Source: Ovis canadensis
Taxonomy: Eukaryota > Chordata > Mammalia > Artiodactyla > Bovidae
Length of the DNA stretch: 64,000 nt
Direction of reading: 5' to 3'
NCBI RefSeq assembly: GCF_042477335.2
Contig: NC_091247.1
Span: 227,998,001 to 228,062,000 of the forward strand
Shown: in pieces, positions 1-12,880 of the stretch
How the letters are laid out: each line of letters opens with the position of its first letter
Numbering within the stretch: the stretch's first letter is position 1
The notes under the pieces: model-generated
What the model saw: only the letters and a program-made list of their open reading frames with translations
Databases searched by the model: none
Told to the model about the DNA's origin: nothing
Position numbers and translations under genes: made by a program

Positions 1-842
1 TGCTGAGGGCCCAAGAGGGGTCGACTGGGGGGAGCCAGAGTCTCCCCAGTGCTCAACTAGAACCATCCTGTCCTTCCCCGTCCCTGTGTAGGACACCCCT
101 GCTGTGGTCAGGAGCCAACACCCTCCAAACCCGCCCCGGTGGCTAGTAGTCTAGCCTAAATCTTTCATGCTGTTGGACTCAAGGTGGCATGAGCGCCTGC
201 TGTGTGCTGGACTCGGCTCAGAGTCCCCTGAGTAGTGGGGAGGCGAATGTTATGACAATTATAGTAATAGCTGCTGTTGTTATTCCTCAGAATAAGCATG
301 AAAGGTTCCGAAGGTCCAACCACCTGCCCAGGAACTCAGGGAGGGAGGGAGGGAGGGAAGGAGCCTGGTCCCAGGTGGTCAGTACCTCATCGCCTCATCC
401 TTGACCCTCAAAGACAGTTAAAGGGTCACCTGTCCACCTGGAGAACCATCCTCCCCCATCGGTCCCCAGGGGCCACACTGGGGGGCTTCCCCGGGGGGCT
501 GCTGAAGGAGGCCCCCAAACTCGTGCCAGGTTGGGAGCAGGGCCCGAGTCCCAGGCCCTCCCCACACTGGCAGCCCTCCGCCGCCCCCGCTGACTCACTC
601 CCCACAGTGCGCTCTGCCCCACCCGCCAGGCCCCATCCAGCCTCAGTGGTCCTCGTGGATGCTGGATGGACCTGCGAGTGACCAGAACATGTGAGAACAT
701 CCGCTGGGGCCTCCCAGGGACAGGGACCCCACCCCCCGCACAGAGAGCAGGACCCTGCCACTGACATAGCCCCGGCAGGGCGGGTGCCCCAGGCACACCG
801 CATCTTCTCTTCGACTTTTCCAGGTCCATAGAAAGCAGCCTA
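1..842. other. Intronic unique sequence
   Basis: GC-rich intron sequence with a short GGGA/GGAA-type repeat near 328-360. No exon, RNA gene or recognisable recent transposon is seen. Confidence 0.5.
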
Positions 843-929
843 TGACAGTGAAGGGCAAAGAAGTCTGGCGTGCTGCCATCCACGGGGTCGCAGAGTCAGA
901 CACGACCGACTTAGCGACTGAACAAGAAC
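843..929 (+). mobile_element. BovB/Bov-tA 3' tail fragment
   Basis: Matches the common 3' tail shared by BovB and Bov-tA: a GTGCTGCCATCCACGGGGTCG-like stretch, then CAGAGTCAGACACGACCGAC and TTAGCGACTGAACAA. Only about 90 bases remain. Confidence 0.85.
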
Positions 930-3900
930 CTTGCCACTTCACACACTGTTGAGCGAATGCCTGCCTCCATGTGAGGTCTAGCGCTGCGAGCCCTGGAGGT
1001 GGGCAGGCTGCTGTGATTATGAGGGGAGGCCACCCCAGAATGCCCTCCCCTGGGCCCTGATCTGCTGGCACCCGTCTTCCTGAGAAAGCCAGACAGAGAT
1101 GGTGTCACTGCCAGCCCGGCCCACATGACAGAACAGCCTCTGAGGCCCAGAGGAAGCCTCAAGCCATCTGATCCGTCCACCGGGCCTTAAGGCGACGGCC
1201 ACGCATGCGGCCGCTGGGCCAGGCACCTCCACCTCAGCATGCTGCTTCGCCTACAAATTCCCTGATGACCGACCCGCAAACCACAGCCCGAGACAAAGAT
1301 GCCTCCGCAGAGGGCAAACGCCCGCTGTGGCAGGGACCCCCGGCTTCCCCCTCACAGGACAGAGTCCCCGCCCTGATGCGGCCCACCTCCCCACCCCAGG
1401 GCTGGGCGTTAAGCCTGCCCTGAACCCACCAAAGGGTCCTGGGAAGGCCCCTGAGCTCAGGACTGGGGCAGCACTCCATGGGGGGCTGGCAGCCAAGGAC
1501 TTTCCGGAACCCAGACCTCATGACTTAGCCCAACTGGGCCTCCACACCCCAGACCCCTCCCAGAGACACCGGAGCCAGGAGCTGGGAGTTACGGGGGAGG
1601 GGGCGGGGGGACGACCTCTGACCCCTGTCGTCCCCCTAGGGAGGAAGCATGTACCTGTCTTGGGGAGGTGAGCAGTGAAGAAAGGGTTTTCCCGCAGGAC
1701 GCCAGCCAGCCGGCCCCCTCTTCCCTCTGGGGATGCCCTCCCCAGCTCCGGCCTGCCCCTCTGCCCCGCCCCAGCACCGGCTGGGCGTGGCTTCAAGGCC
1801 TGAGTCCCGCGCTGGACTGTTCCTCATTGGCCCAGGGTGCTGTCAATCACGAGGCTGCCACACCCCTTCTCCCTCGGGTCACTAGCTCTGTGCTCTGCTT
1901 CTGCGTCTTCACCGTTTGGTCCTTCTCCCAGACCTCCTGACCTCCCCACCTCAGAGACCCTCCTCCGAGAGGCCTTCCCACCCTTTCGGTCCCCCAAGAG
2001 AGCCAGACTCTAAGCCTGACCCCTCAGGCTTTTCCTGAGGCCATGTGGGGCAGGGTCTATCCACCCCTGCCAGCTGGGAGGGCACCCAGCCAGACCTTGG
2101 ACATGACCCCCCTCCCCACCCCAGCCCTGCCCCCAGCTCCCTGGGAGGCAGGGACAGGCTGGCTGAGCTGAACCAGATCCCGCCTCCCTCCAGGCCCCCA
2201 ACCCTGGCCTAGCCCCGGGGGGCCCAGCGGCCCAGAGCTCCTCCAGCCCACGTTCCTGGCCCGGGGCGCTTTGTAGTTCTTCCTTCTCGGGCATCCTCCG
2301 GCAAAATATTTGAAGAATGTTCTAATTATCTGCGATCAGCCAGGGAGGCGAGCCTGGGTCCACTTGTCCAGGAAGTAACTGGGCAAATACCTGGGAGGGA
2401 GGCACCTGGCCCCGACGCCCACCCACGGCTGCATCCCCGCCAGCCTCTTCCTCGGGTGGCCAGGGGTTGGCCCAGAACTTCCCAGCCACAGATGAGCCGG
2501 AAGAGGTTCTTAGTTCTGGAGCCCAGCAGGGCCCCGAGGGGCAGAGTTGGGGTAAGGAACGCATGGTGGCCTCAGTGCTCCTGCTTGTCAAGCACGGACA
2601 AGAATGTCTTCTGGGTCAGGGACCACTCGGCAGACCCCCTGGGCCTCCATCACAGCCCCAGGGCTCGGCACCAGCAGGGTCTCCACAGCCTTCCTCGGCC
2701 GGAGGGATCAAGAGGGAGCGGAACAGCAGGCTAAGAGGCTGGTGCAGGCAGAGCAAAGGCCCAGGGGCGCACAGGCCACCTGCCCCGCCCTTGAACCGGC
2801 CTTGAATCTGCCGTCTCCGTCTCCTTCCCCGGCTGGGGTTCTAGGCTAGCTTGAGGGGAGGCATGTGACTTGGGGACGTCCCTGGACTACGGGAAGGCCA
2901 CTCCAAGGCTACTCTTCTGAGACTCAGTTTTCTCATCTGATAGTAAAGCACAGTCAGCCCTCTGCTGGCAAACGGCTTCTTCCCCTACTGGGTCAGGAAG
3001 TGCTTTAACGCCCCGGGACAATAGGGGGAGGGGGGGATGTGCAGAGGGCTGGCTTTACTGAAGTCTGCCAGGCCATGTGAGGCATCCCCTTGCCTGCCCA
3101 GTCAAAGGGCCTGCACCAGAAGGGAGGAGGGGGCCACAGGACAAAAAGACCATCCTTCCCGAGCGGCCTCCTCCCTGTGTCCCGCACCATCTGCAGCAGG
3201 TCTTTTCAGGGTGTGCCCTGCCAACCCCCTTTACAGAGGGGGAGACTGCGGGGAGTTCCGTGGTCGGGGGCACGGAGGAGGGGTGCCTTATGGCCCCCCG
3301 ACCACGCCCAGGCCTCAATGTCCCATCTGCGCAGTGGGGCTGGGCAACCATCTAGGTACTGCCGCTGGATCCTAGAGCCTTCTCCAGGTCGGGATCCTGT
3401 GTTCAGGTTCGGCTCAGCCCCTGACTCTCGCTGGCCCCTGGGAGCCTCAGTTTACCCATCTGTCCCCTGTGGGGAACAGCCCCCACTTGCAGGCGGGGTC
3501 TCCTGTGGGCTGGCTCCTCGTGCCAGGTCCCAGGCTGCAGTCTTTCCAGGCTACTGCCCCGCTCAGCTCGCTGCCCGCAGTGTTCCGGGGAAGAGAGCAC
3601 GGCGTCCGCCCGCTCCCTCGCGCCCCCGTGGGTGGCGCACCGCCCCCCCCCACCCTCCCCGCATAACTGGCATTCCTGGCTTGGCATCCGGGGACCCCAC
3701 CCTGGAGAGAAACCGGGTGGCCTGAGAGAGAGCAGGAGGCGGGTAGGGGGTCCTGGGCAGGGACTGCAGCCACCAGAGGCAGACACGCACAGCCTCGCTC
3801 TCCCAGGCCCTCCCTGGCCTGGGGAGCTGGAGGATCCATCCAGCCCCCACGTCAGCCAAATCTGTGAAGTCCGAACCTCACCCGGTCACTCAGGACATTG

Positions 3901-5530
3901 ACCTCCGACCTCAGAAACATGCCGGCCTCTGCTGGGCGTGTAGGCCCTTCGCGACGCTCCCGGGGGTCTGGCCACACTGTGCCACAGTCCCCTCCCGGCC
4001 ACCCTGTCTCCCCCAGCAGCCAGGCAAGGTTCAAGGCCCAGTGATGCCCTCTCCTCCAAGAAGCCCACCTGGGTCTCTCCTCCATTCTCCCTTCCTCTGC
4101 CCAACATGGGCGCATTGACGCCAGGCTCCTGAGGAGGCCTTAGGGGCTGCGATTCAGCAGCTCCTGTCTGCGCAGGGCCATGGCCACGCTTCCTGCACCT
4201 TCTGCTGTGCCCAGACCTTCCCCAGGCCTGAGCCCTGACCTTTCTCCTCACTCCCCGAGGTGCAGGTGGGGATGTTGATACCCAGAGGTGCCCGGGCATC
4301 TGAAGGCCCACGGCGAGCTGAGGGCCGAGCAGGCATGAGGCCCCCAGCCCGGGGGTCAGCCTCAGCCCTGACGCCCCAGACCTGTTGGATGCGGGGGCGC
4401 CTGCAGGCCTGGGTGACCAGGATGCAGTCTGAAACCTCAGGACAGACAGACGGACGGACAAGTGGGTGGGACAGGTGGGAGGAAGCTGGCAGGCCCCGTA
4501 GGCCTGTGGCCAGGCTGGGAGTCTGGGCACCTAGTGGCTTGGCCAGCGCCGCGGCCTTCCTAACCACCCTGGACACAGTCTGAGCAGCAGGCCTGGGGGG
4601 CACATTCCCATCAGACAGTGGACAACGAACCGTCCCCTCTGGGCAGACAGGGAGGTCCAGTCCCCATCCCGGGCACCAAGCCTCAGGCCGGCGTCCCTCT
4701 TCCAGGAGCAGGTGCAGGCGGGGACCTGCCTTGGCCACTCAGCATCTCCGAGTGACGGTGACTCAGCGAGCCCCACTCACCCAGGCTCTCCCGTGCTCCA
4801 CAGTCCGCCCTCTGCTCTCCCCAAAGCCGGGCAGCCCCTCTGGGCCAGTCGCCCCTGCACAGCGCCCTCGCCATCCCCGTCTCTTTAAAGCAGCCCTCTG
4901 TTCTGGACTGATCCCTCCAAGGAGTCCTGGGCCACCAGGGCCTCCCCAGCCAAGGACCTCCCAGGAGCAGCCCGTCCACCACCCGCGCCAACCCCCAGCA
5001 GCCTGGCTGTAATGACCTGAACAACTGCCCTGAACAACTTCCTGGGGCCAGCCCCCTCAGGACACCTCCCTGAGTTCAGGGCTCCCCAGAGCTCGACCCA
5101 GGTGGCCCGGGTCCTGAGCACCAGCCCTGTCTCCTACAGCCCGCCCCGGGTTAAATAAGGGGGCAGGACCTTGGCCCCAGCCGCCCAGCCACCTGGCGGG
5201 GATTTAGTCTCGGAGCCAAGAGCAGGCTTGCAGCCTTTCTCCCCACTTCCGGCTCAGCCCCAGGCCCCGCCTGTCCCTTCAGCATCCTTCAGCTCCTGCC
5301 ATCTTCTCTATCCCCCTCCCGCTGCCAGAAGTCTCCAGAAGTCGCCAGGCTGAGCAGCAAGCACAGGGTGGCCCCAGGGGGTCAGCCAGAGTCTTCCCGC
5401 CTATGCCCACTGCTGGGGCAGAAGCTGGACGTCCAGGGGGACTCCCTAGCCACTGGGGTCATCAGCCCTCAGCCCCTGCCTGCTCCTGGAGCCACATGGA
5501 AGGAAACGGCTTCCATCTCCCGAGGGGGAA
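930..5530. other. Intronic unique sequence with scattered MIR-like pieces
   Basis: GC-rich intron. Short MIR-type signatures (CTCAGTTT...CATCTG) occur near 2920-2945 and 3447-3465. A plus-strand TTAAATAAGG near 5151 looks TATA-like but has no accompanying exon. No supported gene. Confidence 0.45.
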
Positions 5531-5602
5531 GGGGCGGGGGAGGGGGCGGGGGAGGGGGCGAGGGAGGGGGCGGGGGAGGGGGCGGGGGAGGGGGCGGGGA
5601 GG
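5531..5602. repeat. 12-bp G-rich minisatellite, six units
   Basis: Six consecutive 12-base units of GGGGCGGGGGAG. The third has one G-to-A change and the last is rearranged to GGGGCGGGGAGG. Every unit supplies two or more G-runs of four to five, so the plus strand (the non-template strand of WNT7B is the minus, C-rich one) can form several G-quadruplexes. Frames across it give proline- or glycine/arginine-rich peptides that are not real proteins. Confidence 0.97.
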
Positions 5603-6960
5603 GCATGGTGCCGTACACAGCTCCTCCGGGAGCTGCGGCCGGGAATGAAGCCCTTCCTGACCACACAGCCCTGGGCCGGCATCTCCCGCCCGCTGTCCTG
5701 GGGGTCCCCTGGGCCCTGGGCGATGAACCCAGAGTCCCTGTGTGCTCTGAACCCCTGGGAACAGGGGGAGTGGCCGAGCCCAAGGCGGCTGACGCCCTGT
5801 CCAGCGCACCGCAACCAGCTTCACTGCGAGCCCTGGGCTCCTGGCCCAGCCAGCCCCTGGGCACACGACCTAAGGCACCCCCAGGCCACCGCCTTCCCAG
5901 CCCAGTCCATGGACCCGAGGCTCAGGAGGGTCACCATGGGAACCTGGGCAGGCAGTACCCCAGGCTCCACTCCCCAGGAACAGCGGCACCATGAGAGGCC
6001 AGGACCCTGCCAGGGCGGGGCCCGGGGCCTGGCTTGTGGGGGCCGCCGAGCCAGCACTTTGCCTGCCGCAGTGACCCAGGGCAGCCAGGGACCGGGGACA
6101 CAGGACAGGCCCAGGAGGATGGGCGCAGCGAGGGGATGGATCTGGCTGCTTCCGGAGGGGGTGTCAGCAGCCCCCGGAAACTCCCAGGTCTCCTGCCAGT
6201 CACCCTGGGAAGATGGGAGTCTGGGGAGCCTCACCGCCGTCCTGCCCCCGGCGACGCCCTGGGCCCACCTGTGCCAATACACCCAAGGCCGGGAGGCCTC
6301 TGCCCTCGCTGGGCAGGGGGCCCTGACCAGGTCCGTGGGCCTTGCTGGGCCCCAAACATGCAAGCCGCCATCAGACCATCCGACCTGTGTGTACTGGGAA
6401 CCAGCTGAGAGCCGAGTGCTGTGCTGGGCGCTGGGGGATCAGCGGTCAATCCCACAACCACAGGCCTGGCCTCTCGGAGCCTGGGTGCTGACAGGGCTCC
6501 CCTCCCACACTCAACCTCCCAGCAGCCCTGCCGATCCACCTCCCCTGGGCACCCCTCCCTCTGAGGCTGGCCGGACCAGCCTCCTCCCCTCCCCCACCAA
6601 CCACTCTGCACCCAGGGTCTTCCCTTAGCTCGGAAGGAAGCAGTTCACCCCTGCCCTGCAGCTCCCCAGGCCTGGGGCCCCCTGCCCTGCATCCACGCAG
6701 CCCTCGCCCCCCACTGCCCCACCCCACCCTAACCAGGGCCACCTCCTTGCCGTCCACGGCCCCCAGGCCCCCACTCCCCTCTCCCAGTCACCTCGCTGCC
6801 ACAGACACCATTCTCCTCTCTGGCCCATTCTCTAGGACCCAGGTCAGAGGTCACCTTCTGGTCTACCGTCACTGTTGATGGATTAGGGCTCCTGCTGTGG
6901 GCACCACAGGGCTTGGCTCAGTGATGGAGAAGGAAGCGAGCTTCCCCATTACAGCCGCGA
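5603..6960. other. Intronic unique sequence
   Basis: GC-rich. A 327-codon plus-strand frame (5645-6628) exists, but it is proline/glycine/alanine-rich without domains and overlaps long frames on the other strand. I treat it as a composition artefact. Nothing else is recognised. Confidence 0.45.
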
Positions 6961-7420
6961 ACATGACCAGTATAGTCAAAGCAATGGTTTTTCCAGTAGT
7001 CATGTATGGGCGTGAGAGCTGGACCATAAAGAAGGCGGAGCGCTGAAGAATTGATGCTTTCGAACCGTGGTGAAGACTCTTGAGAGTGCCTTGGACTGCA
7101 AGGAGATCCAACCAGTCCATCCTAAAGGAAATCAACCCTGAATATTCATTGGAAGGACTGATGCTGAAGCTGAAGCTTCAATATTTTGGCCACCTGATGC
7201 GAAGAGCTGACTCATTGGAAAAGACCCTGCTGCTGAGAAAGACTGAGGGCAGGAGGAGAAGGGGATGACAGAGGATGAGATGGTTGGACGGCATCATGAA
7301 CTCAACAGACATGAGTTTGAGCAAACTCCAGGCGATAGTGAAGGACAGGGAAGCCCGGTGTGCTGCAGCCCATGGGGTCACAAAGAGTCGGACACGACTG
7401 AGTGACTGGACAACAGCAAC
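6961..7420 (+). mobile_element. BovB LINE 3' end (5'-truncated)
   Basis: The sense strand carries the C-terminal coding remnant of the BovB RTE-clade retrotransposon (translation contains [16 protein letters not shown] and LQYFGHLMRRADSLEKT), followed by the typical tail GTCGGACACGACTGAGTGAC and CAACAGCAAC. Stop codons and indels make it inactive. Confidence 0.93.
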
Positions 7421-7985
7421 ACGGCCAGTCTTGTTCCCCTGGCACAGAGGCTGCGTGGGCGCTGCTGGTGTGCAGAGTGAGCTCGGAATGCTGGGAGTCT
7501 GCCAGCTGATGGCGGGAGGGCTGGAGGGGGCGGGTGGTCCCTGAGCATCTAGGCCCATCACCTGGAGGGAGAAACTGAAGTCCAGAAAGAGGCAGGGTTG
7601 CCCACAAGGCTGCCTCAAGTCCATGGCACATGCTGACCCGACAGAGATCTCAAGCTGGCAAGCTAGGGCCGCCTCCTCTCTGCTCAAGCTGGTGTCAGAG
7701 GAGAAAGGTTGGGGGCCAAGGGAGGGGAGGAAACTGAGGCCTTCTTGGCTCCCTACACCCAGTGGGAAATCATCCCCGCTGGCCCCAAATCTAAGGCAGC
7801 CCTCACTTGGACCCTCAGGACTCCTGGTCAGCGGACAGTGCTAACCAGCTGGGTTAGCTGGTTTCTCCACCCATGTGAGGTTATGGGCAGCGAAGTAAAG
7901 GGCAGGGGAGTCTGTGGCAGGCAGGAAGCCTACATCAGCAGGACTCCATGAGAGGCAGCACAGAACCTGAGAGTCAGGCAGAGTG
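7421..7985. other. Intronic unique sequence
   Basis: Spacer between a BovB end and a Bov-tA copy. No gene or repeat recognised. Confidence 0.4.
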
Positions 7986-7991
7986 TGTGTG

Positions 7992-8178
7992 TATGGCTCT
8001 TTGTAATCCCATGGGCTGTAGCTCCCCAGGCTCCTTTGTTCATGGGGGTTTTCCAGGCGAGAATCCTGGAGTGGGTTGCCATTTTCTTCTCCAAGGAGTC
8101 TTCCCAACCCAGGGCTTGAACCGGGGTCTCTTGTATTGGCAGGCAGATTCTGTACCAGCTGAGCCACCAGGGAAGCCC
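7992..8178 (-). mobile_element. Bov-tA SINE
   Basis: Antisense copy. The tRNA-derived head reads on the plus strand as GCTGAGCCACCAGGGAAGCCC at its right end, with the antisense B-box (GGGCTTGAACCGGGGTCTC). The Bov-A body (GAGTGGGTTGCCATTTTCTTC) lies to its left. Confidence 0.93.
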
Positions 8179-10015
8179 AAGAATCAAGCAGATTCAGCTT
8201 CAATCTGGGCTCAGCCCCACTGAGCATGACCTAGAGAGTTACTCCATGCTCTGACCTTCAGGTTTCTCCAAGTGGGGGCCCTTTCCTAGCTCCCCTTTCT
8301 GGCAGGCCAGGAGGGAACAGATTCAGAGCAGGCCCCAGATGTGAAAGTAAGCCTTTCCGAGGAGCCCTGGTCCTGCAGAAGTGGAATGCGAAGCCCTGGT
8401 CCCCAGTCAGGGGCCCACGGAGCGGGTAGTGAAGGAATTCCCATTCAAAAGCGTTTTCCGTCTGTTTGGCAGCTTGGTTCACTGAGGGCCTACGTCCTGG
8501 CTCTGGATCCCTTGGCAGCCTTGGCAACACTGCCAGGTGCCACGGGAGGGTGAACCCAGCCCCCGCCCAGACTCCCGCCAGGGTCTGGCCCCTTTACAGC
8601 TCCAGTGGGCATGGCACTGGGGCTTTCCAGCACAAGGCATACCTCTGGCCCAGGAGGCACGTGGGGAAGGGTCGGGAGCAGGTGTGGCCTTGGTAAGTGG
8701 CTCCAGAAAGGGATGAAAGCCCACAGGTGTCCCTGGGCTGGAACCACCGGGACTGCTGACTTGGGCTTCTTCTGTTGATGCGGCGAGCTGTTCGCTGGGC
8801 AGGGCCAAGCCCCCGGGGCCTGCTCTGGGCCGCTGTCAGGCTTTAGGGTCCGTGGCTGCAGTGGCTACTGCAGAGCTGCAGTGTCTTCCACTCACAGCCT
8901 CAGACCAAGCCTTTCTGGCGTCCCGGGCACCTCACAGGCCACCTGCTCCAGCCCAAGGCTGGGCGAGGCTTCAGTGGGCAGGGGGCCAAGCCTCAGTCGG
9001 TGCTCCACTGCTAAGGCTGTGAGATGACCTGCCGGGGGCCTCAGCAGCCCATCCACAGAGCAGGTCGGCCACGCCACGTGGCTGACTCCCACAGAGGACC
9101 AGGAGTGCTGGCTTCCTTCCAGGCGAGGCCTCTCCCTGTCATCCCTGAGCCTCCCTCTTACATCTGCTTGTATGCCTCCAGGGCCAGAGAGCTCACTGCC
9201 TCCATGCCAACCGCGGGGCTGGCCCAGAAGGTGTGGATGCCCTGGGTGGGAGGCCGGACTGGGAGGGGGTGCCTGGGCGAGTGCAGCAGCTCCTCCGTGA
9301 GGGAGACGGGGAAGATGGGGAGGGAAGAGCGCACACCTGTGCCCACCCCCCTCTCCCGCCGGTCAGCCTGGGGGGAGGCCCCCACCCCGAGCCAGGGAAG
9401 GAGGACAAATGCTGGTTTTGTCCTTGGCCAGCGGGCGGCCCGCGCCACACAATGACCCTTTCATCAGGCTGAGGGAGCCCTGGGCCCGGGTTTCATCTGA
9501 CAAGGGAGGGCGCCGGGCTCCCGTCCCCTTGCTGGGAGGGTTGGGGGGAGTGAAACCCCATCTGAGCCGGACCCAGGGCCCTGCAACGTGGAGGCCTCAA
9601 GAGTCAGCTGAAGCCCCGCTATCGGCCCCTGGGGGAGCGGGGCCCACGAGGTGAGGGGCTGCCCGCAGGCCGCATGGAATAGCCTGCTCTGGGTACCCCG
9701 ATCCTGAGCTGACAGGGCGCCCACCTCTCCACAGTCAAGACCCCCATCCCCCACCCCCACCCCTGCTCCAGAGCATCCCCAGCAGCGGCTCACCCTGGGG
9801 CCCCAGAGCTGCCGGGCTCCTCTCCTTATTGGACCAGAGCTGGCAGGGCTGACATCCTGGGGCCTGGGTGACCTGAGCAAAGGGTCTCTCTACTGGACCC
9901 TGGCATTCGTGTCTTCCCACCTCAGGAGGACACCATGAGGCTCCCTGGAGAGAAACCCGGGGTGAATGTGTTTGACAGTGAGTATTGTTCCCTCTTCTGG
10001 GAGTCTCTCTCATGC
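8179..10015. other. Intronic unique sequence
   Basis: GC-rich, no recent insertions recognised. Overlapping short frames on both strands lack domains or splice evidence. Confidence 0.4.
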
Positions 10016-10110
10016 TCCTGTTTAGTCCAGGCAACTCCTATCCATCCCTCAAAACTCTGTCTACATGTCACCTCCTCCAGGAAGCCCTCAGAGATACCCT
10101 AGAGAGTTCA
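10016..10110 (-). repeat. L2-type LINE relic
   Basis: The plus strand shows the antisense L2 signature: CATCCCTCAAAACTCTGTCT, then a TGTCACCTCCTCCAGGAAG block followed by CCCTCAGA. Confidence 0.6.
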
Positions 10111-10189
10111 TTACTCTCTCCTGAACAATTACAGCCACAGGGCTCCCCCCTGTCATGGGTGGGCAGCCTCTCTGCTCCTAATAACTGCA

Positions 10190-10400
10190 AATGGCCCCAT
10201 CTTCTGAGCACTAACTATATACCAGATACCCAGCTGAGCACATCCTTGCATTTGCTTGTTGAATTCTTACACTCCTCTGAATTAATGTTCCCCTGCCCCT
10301 CACTGTACAGAGGACATAGCTGAGGTTATGGGATGCACCCAGGCAATAACAGAGCTGTGAGCCCGGTATCTGGGTCACCATCAGGCCCCTTGGTCTCATA
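10190..10400 (+). repeat. MIR SINE relic
   Basis: Follows the MIR order in diverged form: GAGCACTAACTATATACCAGA, then a core giving GAATTCTTACACTCC, a TGTACAGAGGACATAGCTGAGG block and AATAACAGAGCTGTGAGCCC. Confidence 0.65.
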
Positions 10401-12880
10401 AGGACCAACAGGGACACCTGGTCAGAAAATGGGCCCTTTTCCTGCGGGCCTCAGTACACCACTGCAGGGCCTAATGCGGCCCCAGGAGGAAGCATGTGGG
10501 AGACCCTCCTTCCCCTGCCGACCCTCCACCCCACACACAGGGGTCGAAGGAGCCATGTCAAAAGGCACACTCCCCTTGTAGTGGCTGCAGAGCCTCACAC
10601 ACATGTTATCGGTGTCTTGAAGTTCTCTGCGATCAAAGCGCCTCTATTTGTGTATCTTGAGCTGGGGTCCCTTGGGGGCTGGGATTTCGTCGGGATCCCT
10701 GGCTCCCACTGCCTGTGTGCACGCCCTTCTCCAGAGTCACAGGTACTTTTGAATCCCAGTGGTGTGTGGGCCTGACCTGAGCCTGTGAAGCGACCGACGA
10801 CAACAAGCAGACTGAGGCCCAGAGGCCACTCAGCAGCGTTCCTCCCGCACCTGGACAGACACGGTCCCCCTGGCTGCGAGCTGCTCCTCCTGAACCCCTT
10901 CTGCCCCTGCCTGGGCTGGTGATGCCCTGGGAGTGGGCCTGATCCAGCAACCCCCACCCCCCAGGGCCATGCCCACAGGGCCTCTGGGTCTGCGGTTGGC
11001 ACCACCAGTAAAGCCACAGGGGCAGAGCCGGGAAGAGGCCAGTTTGGCAAGGCAGCGGTGAGCGCCCCTCACCCCCCGCAGCCAGGTGGTCGGTGAGTAA
11101 TTGCCCCGTCACCATGACTCACCCAGTTCCCCAGAGCGGGCGGTCACCATGAGAAACTCCTACCGGAAGGTCTGGGGGGGATCGCTGCAGCCAACCCCCG
11201 CATCTGGGAGCAGGAGGCCGAGGCCGCAAGGGACCTGCCTGAGACGGCAGGCCAGCCTCGTCCTGGCACGAGGCCTCGGCCAGGCCCCCCTACCAGCCCT
11301 CCCCTCGGCCTGGGGTCTCCCACCTGCCCTCCCAGAGGCCCTGCGGACCCCCACGGGCCCTGAGAGCGCCTGTCCTGATGATACGGGAGAGCAGCAGCTG
11401 CCTGGTTGGCTGGCCGGGCAGAGCTCAGAGTCCGGCAGGGGCTCCGGGCTCTTCCAGGCCAGCACGCCCGTCCGACCAGATCAGTGGCAGCAGCCCAGGC
11501 ATGCATCTGGGATTCGCTGTGCGCGGACCACAGCCCGGGACGGGGAGCTGGGAGAGCAGCCCAGATGAAAGGGGCAGGATCAATTGTCCGCCAGTGCTTG
11601 TGATCCCAGCCATGGATGCCTTCTGGAAAGTTCTCTGGAGCAGAAAGATGCCTCCGCCCAGGGCCCCTCCTGCCCCTGGCATCTGCGGATCCCGCAGTGC
11701 TAACCTTACCGCTGACCCTCAACACTGATGGAAGCACTTTGCACCGCGGCACCTCACCTGCAGCCTCACCTCCATTCAGGCCAGGACTGTAGACACCCCG
11801 CAGCGTCTTCTCACACACTCACCTTCGTTTGCATTACTGAGGCCCTGCTCCCACCCCGTGGCGTCTCACACTCCTAACTCTAATCCAAGTCAGCCCAGTG
11901 CCCACCAGCAGGTGGGGAAACCCCAGGGATGCGGGAGCCTCCCTGGTTCACTCTTGGGAACCGTGGGGTTAGTTTCTGCTTCAGCAACCCCCCACCCCCT
12001 GGTGCTGAAGACCAGCACCCCACTGGGGTGGGGGTGCTGAAGGCAGGGAGGGGGGCAGAGTCTGTCTGACTGCCCTCCCCACCACCACCCACCCCAGACC
12101 CCAGCACTAGCCCAGGAATGTTCCAGAAAGCTGTCGCCGGAGGAGAATTTCTGCCAACAAAGCTGGCAGCGCACACTCTGAAGTGTGTGGAGTGAGCCTC
12201 TGTGGGCACAGATGGTCCTCACTGCAGGCCTGGATCTGGGGTGCCAACCCCAGTGGAAAACTCTGGGTCCGTGGAGGAACACTGGCCACCACCTGCCCCT
12301 GAGCCCCTCAGCTGCGGCCTGGGCATTCCACTCTCATCAGCTCCTGAGACCGAGGACCAACCCCCTCCTCCCTGCTTCTTGCTCCAAACCACCCTGGGAG
12401 GACTCCTGGTTTCCCATCCCTGGACACCACCGCCCCATCAATGCCAGACCTCAGCCAGCTGGCCCCGAAAGTGATCTGTTAAGCAGAGTAGCTGCTGGTT
12501 CTCCAGCAAGGCTTAAGACAGACTGTGGGGGGTTCTGGGGAGCAGGAACCGTCTCCACCTCCCACCTCTGAGAACCAGGGCCTGAGATTTCAAGACCTCC
12601 CCGAGTTTACCCCTATTCCCGGAGGGACGCCAGAAGCAGAACTCTCTAGCCTGGCACTTTGCTAGCCTGAGTCCCCGACGATCAGTCGGTCCCCACCCGG
12701 CTCTGCGCCCTGCCCGGGGCGGCCTGCCCCCCTCCCCGCTCCAGGCGATGCCTCCGCAGCCAGCCGGGGCTGCCCGCCGGGCCTGGAGCGCTCTCTGCGC
12801 CGGGACCTTGTAATTATGTCCCACAGCCCGGGAAACCGCGGGCCTCGCAGCATCTGGCTGCGGTTGCGAACTTTTGTTTC
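10401..12880. other. Intronic unique sequence
   Basis: GC-rich intron. An AP-1-type TGACTCA occurs near 11115. Several frames exceed 100 codons (for example minus 11144-11818) but lack recognisable domains. No recent transposon is seen. Confidence 0.4.

Noticed and set aside
5150..5160. TATA-like TTAAATAAGG on the plus strand
   Set aside because: No exon, CpG island or other promoter feature accompanies it within intron 1.
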